From Lineus longissimus (taxonomy: Eukaryota; Nemertea; Pilidiophora; Heteronemertea; Lineidae), in the NCBI RefSeq assembly GCF_910592395.1, contig NC_088316.1, positions 19,842,001-19,906,000 on the forward strand: a stretch of DNA of 64,000 nucleotides, read 5' to 3'. The translations under genes were made by a program, and so were the position numbers. Positions 15,201 to 27,200 of the stretch are shown here, one piece after another. The notes under the pieces are model-generated. The model did not search any database, had not been told where the DNA came from, and worked only from the letters and a program-made list of their open reading frames with translations. Numbering within the stretch: the first letter of the stretch is position 1; each line of letters begins with the position of its first letter.

Positions 15201-18200
15201 GCGTCAAAAATCAAACATGTTAGATATTTGGCGTTTAGTTGCGGCAAGTGGCGTCAAGTCGCGTTCGCCGACGCCGTTCGTAGCAGACGAGGGATTTTTC
15301 AGGCGTTTAGGACTCTTGCGGCAAAAAACACCTGTGAACGCCGAAGTGTGCGGCTAGTGTGCTGCAGGCTTTACCCACTGCTGTTTAGTTGTGCATCAAA
15401 GACAAACTTATTGAGACAGTAATTCGCATAATGAACGGTGTCCCTGGATCCGAAGAATAAGTTACTCTGTCTGAAGGTACAATGTAAATCTTACCTTGTA
15501 CGTCCTTCCATCCTTGAAGCACCCGCAATAGGTTTTATGAGAACACCCTAATTGAAACTGTCTGTAAGTTACCACGTTACATTCACAGCCTTCCACTCGG
15601 TCCATATTGCAGTTTTTAGTCGGCCTGTCCTGACAATGTAGTTGGCAGGGGTGGAGGTTTTGTTTGTATACACTCTGAGATGGGCAAGTCGAAGCTGCAT
15701 GGTGACAAAGAAACTGAAGCTGTAAATCGCATCAGGTAAACACCGCAAAGCATAGTGCCATTAAGAGTAAAAGAGAAAATAAGCTTTCGATACACACATT
15801 CCACAACAAGCGCAGGGAAATTACGAAGGGTGTAACTCTCACTTGAGGACGGGTTAATCAAAGATAAAATATGAATTTAACTATGCTTTGTAGGTAGTCG
15901 CAACTAAGTTTATAAAACTGACGCCTCTTATACTTACGACAGAACGCGCTGGTCCTCCATAATGTCTGAGCAAGATATCCCTGCTCCGTGCATTCCTGAG
16001 CAAAGGCCGTAATAACCCTGCACTTGGAAAACCTTTCGTGATTTGTATCACAGACATCAATCTCACAACTCGCAAAATAGTTCTTGTTGTTGACCAGGCC
16101 ACTCTTGATGCAGTTTCCAAAGGGACCGTTCACGTCCAGAAGGTAGTTGCAGTAGCTGTTTTGCTTCATGTTCCTCTCATGTGTCTGGCTACAAGGCTTT
16201 GGTTCAGGTCCGTTACAGCTAGAACGAAAAAGCTAGATATTAAAGTTACTGAGTTATACATATGGTGGTACACTTGATGGGTGAATTGTTTTTAACCAAC
16301 TAAATCGGTCGTGCTCTGTTGCGAAAAACGTATACAGACATTCTGTAGGCGAGCATAATTAGATCAGAAGAATAAATAGGATGCAGTGAGGATTGACGAT
16401 GATGACAGAAACTCTGACTTGAGACAGGCTTCTCTTCACTCGGAAATCCACTCAACACAAATGAAGGATGAAGTTCACATTCAAATAGCATACTTTGCAG
16501 GCAAGGCAGCTTCGTCGTCTTCATCATCATCAATCCAGCTGTTTCCAATGATATAATCCCTCTTGTCTCCAGCAACCTGACCACCGTCACTGCTCCTGTA
16601 GTCATCCTCCTCACCGTTACAGTCACCACAAAGACCCTCGAGTTTCCCGCCGAACCTGTCACCACCGACCACTATGTAAGCCGCATAGTTATCAATTCCA
16701 AAGGCCCTGCTTTCATAGGTCACCAAGATGTCACACGCTGGGACAGCGACTTCCACTAGTTCACCTTTGACCTCAACATTGACCTCTTGACCTGCCTGGG
16801 TTTTCAGGTAGAAGGGCACCGCATAGTCGATTCTGTTGACCTGTATGTCAAACAAAAGCGCATGAGAATCGGCATGGTCCGATATTGCTATATAGAGACT
16901 GTATTAGGACATAAATTGATACTTGGACGTTTCGATTTCGATTTCTTGGAGCATAGTACAGTAACAGTGAATACATACATAAACGTCGTGCAGGAACGCT
17001 AAATGATGCATTCGCTTCCTTCAGACTACGCACGGAACATGGAGTCACAGACGAGTATACAGAAGACGAAAGTAAAAAGTCTTCGTAATCATGTTTTCAT
17101 AACATTAAAGAACTTACCCACACACGCCTATTTGGCCTGAGATGAAGGGTGTACTCTCCGATAGTCACTTGGACCGTCCTGACTCTAACATTATTCACGA
17201 GCACATGCTTCACTACAGCATTGAAGTAGCATTTGTCATCGGTAAAATCTGACTTCAGTTTAGAGAGAGTGTAAGAACAAATTCCACGGAAATTGATTAG
17301 TTGGCCATCATAGGTATTGTAGTGTCCGGATTGTCCGTATGAGGTACAGCGGCAAACACCTGCAATGCAAACAAGTGGTAATGTGCCGTTCTGGAGTACG
17401 TTTGATAAACATAAAGGATTGCGTCCATTGATATATCATCAATGCAACAGCTTAAGGCAATGAAAAGGGGCAGCATCAAATAAAGTTCTTTTCACGATTA
17501 ACTAAACTGTGTTTTAGTGGTTTTAGTCAACGAAATAAAGGACTGTTTCATGAGGCTTTGAGTGTAATTATACTTGCTACATTCCAGAATCCAAACGGCT
17601 TAGTTTTGAAGTTATATATACCATGCCAACAAAAAGAGAATGCAGGCACTTTTTAGTGGCCATTGCTAAGGCTTTGAGTTATACGTACGTGTTGAAGCGC
17701 ATTTCTGGAGTCTGTTGTCCCACACACTTTCACCTTGACATCCTAGAAAATGAGTTAGATAAGGTAGCACATATCAGCACTAAACAAATAGCATATTGCT
17801 TTTCTATCGGAAATATTGTTCATAGTTATTAATCAATACTATATTTGAATTGACTCAAAAAACTCAACACAATTTGAGACACCTGTTCCAAGTCAATAAT
17901 TCCTCCATACTGATTTTGGACAGACGTGGACAAAATCATCACAATATGAGACATACATGTCCAAAGACAGCCCTATGACTGTTAGAATCATACTTACTTG
18001 GAACACACTTCTTTTCCAAATTGTTCCATATCATTGAACGTGGAAGACATCCTGAAAAAATTCGATTGGATCAAGAGTACCATGAAAACATGACACCCCT
18101 TACACTCACCATGAATCAAACTCAGTAAATCACATGCATAGTGCAAACAAATGTCCTTTAATAGCTTTTTCATTCTGATTACATACTGTGTACATAATGA

Positions 18201-21200
18201 GGGAAAGAAAGGACCCAAGATGAATAAAAAAACGCTGTCCGTTTCAGTTTCATCTGGGCTATCAGTTTCAAATAAGATAGTGAAGACGATGATGATTATG
18301 ATAATGAAATATAGAAATCTACTCACGGTATTCACATCTCTTTGTTTCACGATTCCATCGTTCCGCTGGATTCGGGCAGTCTAGAATAAAATGTTGTTGC
18401 ACTGTACTGTAAAATGTCTTGTTATTCCTCAGTTTTATGATAGTTACTTTATATTGCGCAACATGACGTAGTGATAAAAGACCCAAGGGAGAAGTACCAC
18501 ACAAGACCTCGCAGTACGGTCAGAACATCTGTCATCATTGCGGAAACGTTTCTTTTAATTACTAGTAGGTAATCGGGTTCTCGATTTTATCAACAGCCAC
18601 CAATTCCAAGGATTGGAGATTCAAAGGACACGAGTTCAAACAAGCTATGTTGATTTGGCTTGATGTCTTAAGATTTCAGGGTAGAGCCAGGTTACATAGA
18701 CAGTCATGTATCATGAGAGACCACAAAGCTGACAATACCCTCAACCTCTTGTTTGGTTGATATCAGCTTAAGACAGAAGCTGTTGCTGGACATGATATGA
18801 CCTTGAGGATATCATGGTCAAAGGGTAATCCCACATCTGGGTCTTACCTGGTCTTGGCATACACTCATCTGAAAGGTAGATGGGACAGTTGCTAAACAAC
18901 GGTATTATCATGACCTAATCGGATTTGACAAACTTTAGATGTACAGTTACTTTCCATGTCATAAAATACATTGTATAATTTATCATGTTACAAGTTATTA
19001 AGTTGTTAGCCGGAATGTCTGATAACAAGTTAGACTAACCTTTCTTGTAGTATTGCCGGCGTAGTCTATTACCCCTGTATGTATTTTTAATCTCTGCCTC
19101 AGTACAGTATCCCTTTTTAAGGTAGCACTGGCCAGAGTAGTACTGGAATCCCCAACAATCCTTCCTGGTGTTACACTCGACCATACACGTATCCAAATGG
19201 ACAGCTCCAACCGTGACGAGCGCGTATTGAGAGCAATATGCAAACCTTAAATCATATTCACAATCGCCCTCTGAAACAAGAGAAATGACATGTCAGAACT
19301 AGCAAACTGATGGCCAGCCAGCAGGTATGAGAGCATTAGTTACGTATCCACTTTTGATAATCTATATCACGAAAATCAGGTGCATGACTTGTACAGCAAG
19401 GTAAAAACACATATACTTACTTGGAACCTTTCCAGTGCAGTGAGCTGTAACAGAAGAGTACCACAAATATATATATTTTCTTACTGATTAATATCATTTT
19501 AGAACTGATTTCACTTCACGAGATATGTTTATTTATACTAACATAACGATTTCTGTTCAAAACAAAGTACATTGCTGTATACGTTTGACTCTTATTCATC
19601 TGGCTTAGTCACAATACTCATTTTCAGGAATGACTTATTGGCTGAAAAGTCTCCTGAATAGGAGTAACAAAAATTGCTCATATTCAGGAATAACTCCAAT
19701 AGAAGCTACAGTGGAACCCTGGTCTGCGACCTCCCCGGTAACGCGACCACCCCCTTATGACGACCAAGAATCGCTGGTCCCTCTCTAATTACCATTACGA
19801 GGCCCCCGGTAACACGAAATTTTTCAGAATTTCGAACTTATGAAAAATTCAACACTGAAACATGAAAAAATTTCTAAGTCCAAATATTTTTTTTTCGCTT
19901 CACTTTTTTCTGCTCAAAATGAAAAAACATCATCAGCCCCAAAACATCTTGGCTTTGAAAATTTGTCAGAATTTTGAACTTTAAAAAAACCTCATCTTTG
20001 AAGAAAGATGACATCATTTCTGAGTCCAAATATGTTTTTCACTTCTTTTTTTCCGGCTCAAAATGAAGAAACATCATCAGCCCACAAAAATATTCCGTTT
20101 TGCTCTGAAGGAAGGATGAAAAAATTTCTAAGTGCAAATATTTTTTTTTACTTGTTTTTTTCTGCTCACCCCCGTAACGTGACCATTCAACCTCGGTCCC
20201 ATGAGTGGTCGTGTTACCGGGGTTCCTCGGTATTTCAAAAAGGCAGGATCAACTCTTGCATTTCATTTGAAGAAAGTGCAAACGCAAGGCAAATTATAGT
20301 GCCTGTAATATCTCTTCCGTAAGGAAATACTTTAGTAACTCAATGTGACCCCTCTTTGCCAAAACCTCCAAACTGCACTTCACTCACTTGATAATCTGTT
20401 GTACTGGCTGTACGCTGCCTTTCCCCTATATGCGGCTGTCGACTTGCTCTCCTCACAGAATACTTTTTGAAGATAGCAGCGCTTGGAACTGTAGTGAATG
20501 CTAAGGCAGTCTCCAACATGCGAGCACTCAACCTGACAGGCTTCTGGTGTTGACAGGAAATGTTTGATCACATTAGCGCCACAATGTCCGTTGAAGTGGG
20601 CGAATTCACACATCTCAACTGAAAGAAAAGGCGGACTATTTTATGACTGTTAAAGACATCTATACCGCAGGATGACTGTAGAACATAAAACCACTACTTC
20701 TCAGTGGACACTGATTATGCTAACAAGGGTCATGGTAAGGCTCTCAGAATACACTTTATACTTCCAGTATGCTACCCTGCAGGGGCTATTGTAACAGTAA
20801 CCTTTAGAAGTTAGTCATGAAAACTACAAATTTATCAAGAAGAGTTTTGTAGTTATGCGCAGGCATAGCAGCATCAGCTTACCTCGTGGTCGTGGGCAGG
20901 ATTCTGCAAATACAATACAATCACCAGTGAAATAAAAATCAATTAGCTAATTGTAAAATGGTGTCGCAATTGCGCATGGTCTGTCACTCATTGCGCTCTG
21001 GCTGTATATCTAATTTCATCTCACTCATTGCGCTCTGGCTGTATATCTAATTTCATCTCACTTATGTCTCCTGTATATTTCTAATTCATCATCACATTAT
21101 CTTGACATTAACTTTGCTAATTCTATATTCAACATTAATGCGATTGAATCAATACAAATTAATAAAGATTTCATCGTGGTAATGGGAATTTAAGAAACGT

Positions 21201-24200
21201 ACCCGACTTAACATATTGGTTATAGGTCCACGGCTTATCTTGGTATAGAAGTTTCGTTGGATCCTCACACACGGCATTTACAGCGTACAGATAACAGTTC
21301 CGGTCTTTTGCATTGTACCAGAAGCCACCACAGTCAAGTTCTGAATCGCATTGAATCTTACACACGTCCAGCTCAACTTTAACATAGGTCCTGTAACCAT
21401 TTCCTGCCGTGTTGCATTTGCCCGGTTGCATGGTATATTCACAGGTCTTAGCTAAACAAAACAAGAGTTAGGCCGAAATAAGTGCAAGGGCGAGGTTTAC
21501 AATGATAGAGTAACGAAATGTAGAACTATCATCAGCATATTCTCAAATCTCGCGATTACCGTCATCATGCTCATGCGATTAACTATTCCCATTCACTGCA
21601 TCTTATTGAGGGTAATCTCAATTTTAGCAAGCATTTGTAATTGTTACGCTTTGCTGGATTGTCAAAAAAGCTACTGGGGCTTCCTAAGCAAAACACCACC
21701 CAATGCGCTTCGTAGTTACTTACTAGGTTCTGGAACATTGCATGTCTTGTCTGAAAACAACAAGTATAGAAATAGTACAAAAAAGTGGTTGAGAAAGACT
21801 TGCTATCGTATGACTTTTCCCTGATTTGTCATGTTTGTTGAAACGAGCAGTGATCGTTCAGATAACACAAAGATTATTTGTTCACGTATATTTATGTGTA
21901 CACTTAACATCTTAATAGATTTGATTAGGAACATCTATCTTTGATGTCAGATGACCAAGTTGTATGGTCTGATTCTAATTATCTAATGATAATTAGATCT
22001 TTTTAAATGCGAGTGTTCTCGGTGTTACCCACTCCTCTACCACAAGGAAGAGCAACTAGTTGCACCCTTTGCCGGTTTCTTCTAGCCTGTTGGGAAAGAC
22101 CTAATCGTTCTTGGTTACCAACTGAAGAACAGGATGAATTGATGGCTAGTGGGCCACTTCTGGAACATGAGGCTTTGTAAATTACAAGTAACTTACCATC
22201 TTTGTAATACTCTCTGTATAATTTATTTCCTATTCCTGAGAGTTTCACGTCTTTGATATGCTGCATGTAACAGATATTGGTGGTGTAGCGGAAGCTCAGA
22301 ACACTTGGTATGAGAGATGCCTGTGTTTTGCAAGCAGTGTAATCTATCGTGTTGAGTTGCTGATGTACATAGCTGGCGAAATAACCGTATTGTAAAGAAA
22401 ACGTGCAGATCTTCGCTGAAAAACGATATGGATTACGCCCATTAGTTGTTTGACCCTTAGAATGAATGAGGTGATAAATGTTTAAATGAGAGTTCAGGCA
22501 ACACAATTTGCCATACTATGAAGCAAATGGATGTGGTAATGACACATTCAGCTGCACGTAGTACCTAATTGATATTCGTGAATACTGATTTGAAGTGAGC
22601 ATTCTACGTATACTTCATAATCCATATTGGAGACGAGCCTAAACTCATTGTGTAAGACAATGCAAGAGACTTATTTGGCCTACACGAAGAAAGTGTACAG
22701 CTACGAATCGGGGCATGTGGAACAACTGAAGATGATTAGCTCGCTCAATTACACCAAGATGCCACTCTTTTTGACTCTTTGTAATAGGCCTGTCACACCT
22801 TGACGATTTAGCCAGCGTATGCGGACGTATCAACATTTCTCTAAAACGCTGGCATACGCTGAACTAGCGATGTTTTCTTAAATTTTGGGCGTAAACATAG
22901 CGTATTCATAACGAGTTGGACGTATACATAGCGTATTCATAACGAGTTGGGCGTATACATAGCGTATTCATAACGAGTTGGACGTATACATAGCGTATTC
23001 ATAACGAGTTGGACGTATACATAGTGTATTCATAACGAGTTGGACGTATACATAACGTATTCATAACGAGTTGGACGTATACATAGCGTATTCATAACGA
23101 GTTGGACGTATACATAACGTATTCATAACGAGTTGGACGTATACATAACGTATGAGTAACTTATATAAGCGTTTCGATGACTTATAGATAACTTATACCA
23201 ACGAATGCTTAGCGTGTTGCCGGCGTTCACAACTTATGCCCAATGATAGTCTAACTTATGCATAGCGCGCGGCAGTGCACTCGCCGACGATCACGTGTCG
23301 TAGCCTATAAAAAGGCTGCTGCTCGACAATTCAAATCAATACCGCACAAGACATCGCAGTATCCCCCATCTCTCGGATGAAATGGACATCTGCTCACCAT
23401 GGAGTATGACGGGTTCCTCCTGTGAACCCCATTTTTATATACCGATTCCCCTAAACGCTGCCAATACGCCATTATATGTAGATGTAAGTTAGAAACACGT
23501 CCAGTAAGTTCTTTGGTCGTCCGGAACACGTCAAATACGTCTACATACGTCAATATGCGTTGGAGATAAGTTTCACATAGGTTCAAAGCACGTTACTCAT
23601 AGGTTAGAAATAAGTTTTGGGTACGCTAGACATTGGCTAATATTTATAAAGACTAGTAAATGCTTTTATCTAAAACTCCATGTACATTTACACTTGGCCT
23701 TTGTGTACAAAATTGAAGTAAAAGCATTTGCTAGCCTTTATTCATATCACCCATTATCTCGACGTATTTCGACTTATGAGTAACTAATACAAGTAACGTG
23801 TGTGAACGTGTGTCAACGATCGCATAACTTATGGCGCGCGTATGCGGGACGTATGAGCCATACGCTAGCATAAGTTTTTCGACGACCTCGCCGTACTACG
23901 ACGTATACCAGCGCGCTTCAGCGTGCTCTTAACTTATACAAAACTTACCCCAAACTTATTTGACGTACGCCAGCGTATTCGCCAATTTTTTCAGACGTCG
24001 GTATACGCTGGCTATATCGGCAAGGTGTGACAGGACCATAAGGTATGAAGAACTAATAGAGGCTAACTCTGAATGGTTGTTGAAAAATCTAGTAATTTAT
24101 ATGATCTTGAGACTACTAACCTTCGGGGCAGTTACCTGAAAGTAAACCTAACAGCAATTAGGGGATTTTGAACAGACATGAATTAACTCTAAGATGAAAA

Positions 24201-27200
24201 TGCCTAAGGTTTCAAACCTGTATAAATACAAAATGTACAATCAGATTTGAATATGGCATATGCTATGAATTCGTCGGAATCTAAGTAAAATTGAAGTTAT
24301 CAGTTGTACCAAACAACGATATTCACACAAACATCAATGACCTACCCTTCTTTCTAAACTGGTGATATGTGAGATCCGTTTTCGGGACTAGCTCCTTTGG
24401 GTCACAAACAGCATCTTGGAGATAACATGTCGTCCCCCTGAATTGGAAGCCCTTGCAGATAGAGAAGCGCGAACACTCGACTATACATGCCAGGAGGGTC
24501 ACGGTGATGGTTTGGTAGACATGGCCTGGGCACTCGGCTGTGGCGTGGTCAAAATCACACACTTTCACTGGAAAGGAGGCGAAGCTGTATCAGATAACTG
24601 ACTAAAAAAATTGAAACTATATAGCTGCATTGGACTCAACTATGAGGGAGGGGAACACAAACTATAAAAAAGCCCACATTGTCCATACCTTCTGTGTTGC
24701 TATGTTTGGCGCACAGATGATTTAATTCATCTCAGCAATGCCTTCATGAAGCTTTTTGGAATGGTGTCATTCTAAAACAATGTTCGGTTCTAGATATTCT
24801 GAAGATGTGAATGGGGCATTATACACAAATACGTTCAAGAACCAGTATGGCATTTTCTTACCGGCTTTGATGGGGCAATTTTGGCCATCTGAAATACATA
24901 GAAAGATATATCATTCCTTGAAGTAGAAAAAATGACGGATTGTGTCCAGAAACATGAACAGGTATCTTGTTTCTCTCTTTAGTCTTACTCCACTACATGT
25001 TCCCACGATTCCTTGCAGCCTTCTCAGATAAAGATATCGTACTGCCAGAACAGCTAAGGCCGACCTTTAGCTTTGTACAGCTCAAGGCGACGATTTCAGA
25101 CATTGCCTATTGTGTGAAGATATTGAGTTACCGTTTATTTAGTTGGCGCAGAAAGTTGAAGTTAATGAGGTTTTCAGAAACGGGATAGTTCTCTATCCTT
25201 ATTCTAATTATTGTGGTATTAAGTGGTGTTAAGTATTATTATTAATCAGGAAGATGAACAATCACCCCAGTATGATCGCTTAACGAAATAGCACATGAAT
25301 TTTATTTTCGCCTTTTTTTGTTTTGCATGCCCTTGCCATGCTGTCATAAAACAATATGCATATAACTCAACCTACCCTTCTTGGTATACATGTTGAACCG
25401 ACTGTCACCCGCGTATGAGAATTGGGTAGCAGTACACTGCTCTCCGTGGATATAGCAGCCTCTTTGGTAGATGGTGTAGGCCAAGCACTTCCTACTGTTG
25501 TCACACAGCACCTTACACGCATCTTCGCCGACCCTTGCCAGGTAAGAGGCACTTCGTGAGCAATACCGGTTTGCATGGGTATATTCGCATTGTCTTCCTG
25601 TTCTTGGGTCAAGCGTAGCTTAAAACATAAAAAGGCGAATATTTCAGTGATAAGAAGAGCTCAAATTAAGGCTTACCCTTTGCAATTGGGGTACATACGT
25701 AGCTTGTGATTGAATAAAACTACTATACTGGTATACAAATGCTGTCTGTGATACCCTTTCAGCAGGGTAAGTGTCGCCTCGGCAATTTACCATATAATTT
25801 ATATCGCATCAATAGCCGAATGGAGGACTGCGGGAATGCGCAATTTTAGATTTCTAAGATACTCCTTCAACAATGATGATGATGATGCAGTTGCAGGCCA
25901 TTAAGAGATTAACAAAATTGACTCTACTGAGCTTAAATCATCAATAAGAGCTAAAGACTTACGCGTTTTAATGTACTGCATGTACAACCAAGGTTGATTC
26001 GTGTATCTCAGATTCCCTTCAGCACAAAGGACATTCCTGAGGTAACAATTCCTGTCTCTGGCGTTGTACTCGAATGCTACACAGTCAATGTAGTCTTTAC
26101 AAAGTGACTTGCAGGTTTCTAGGCAGACATCACTATCAACTCTAAAATTCTTAGCAACACAATTTCCAGGGATTTCCTTAAAGGTTGAAACTTCGTCTGA
26201 AAGAAAAGTCTTGTTAAACTATCTACTTTAAAAAAACACGAACAGCGAGTGGGCAACGTCTGTATTGGAACTCTGCGATTTAATTTGACGTTTTATATAA
26301 TTTTAAACACGCGATTCAGCGCGTATGATATAAGGAAGCATTTCGAAATGGGATAGTACCGGAGAGACTGACCACACAAATATCACGAGATCTCGCAGTG
26401 AGGCACTTGGTTTACGGGACTGAGAATAACTTACCATTGGAGAGTGTTCCTGGGCCTGAAGAAGAGAAAATATCGTACTTGAATCTCAGCGTTTTTGTAC
26501 TTTTTTGAATTAATGTTCTAGCTTTCCACGGTGCACAATCCTTACAGAGCGTAATACTTTCAGAAGGTTCCTTCGTTCAGGCAGTTGTGTTTTCGTGCAG
26601 TTTTATTCACCGCCATTTGTCATCAAATTCATGCATGCTGCAAATAAATGTGCGGCTAATTTTTTAGTCACTACTTTGGTGTTGAAAGGCACAAGATGAC
26701 CACATCGTATTGTGTTTTTGTAAAAAAAAATTTAAACCTACCTTCCTTGGTGAACCATTGGTAGCGCGCATCATTTTTTTGTGTGAATTCCTTCTCTAAG
26801 CATCTACGCGTCCTCATGTAACAATTGCCTGCATGCAGCAAAAAGCCAAGACAGCGCGTCCTTGACAGGCATTCTGCTTTGCAAGTTTCAATGGACGCGG
26901 TAGCAATTGTTTTGAGGGCAGGGGGACAGTTGCCAAACTTTGGGTAAGGCTTGAAAAGGCCGAGTGCATCTGTAAAGGAAGAAAATCATATATGGTGATT
27001 TTGGAACAAAAACCTTGACCATGGACATATGCAAAGGACTGCTCATAGCAAACAACGGTATCACAGCTATAAAACCAGACAACTCGTCTAAGAAGATCCC
27101 GCCGCGTTCCATTACATTTGCCTGTTTGGTATATGGCCATCTTTAAAAAACAAATTTGCGGGAAAGAATTACGGAATGATTACAGTGATTAACATTTTTG

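Larger units (their letters stand above)
22787..24036. mobile_element. 1.25-kb TIR element with internal tandem array and nested MITE
   Basis: The ends are inverted repeats of about 40 bp: left GGCCTGTCACACCTTGACG, right (complement) GGTCCTGTCACACCTTGCC, continuing with TAGCCAGCGTAT on both sides. A possible 3-bp ATA duplication flanks it (22784-22786 and 24037-24039). The inside is built largely from motifs related to 'gcgtat' and 'acgtat'. It lies in the intron between PAN 16 and PAN 17 and has no transposase. Confidence 0.75.

Noticed and set aside
14762-15422. Plus and minus open frames with nearly mirrored peptides
   Set aside because: They are by-products of the two arms of the foldback transposon; no homology to a transposase.
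22886-23151. Possible CRISPR-like array
   Set aside because: The 31-bp units are contiguous with no spacers, in a eukaryotic transposon; it is a plain tandem repeat.
26814-27140. 108-codon minus-strand open frame
   Set aside because: It overlaps the PAN 13 exon in another frame and runs through its intron; the PAN frame has the cysteine pattern and splice borders.
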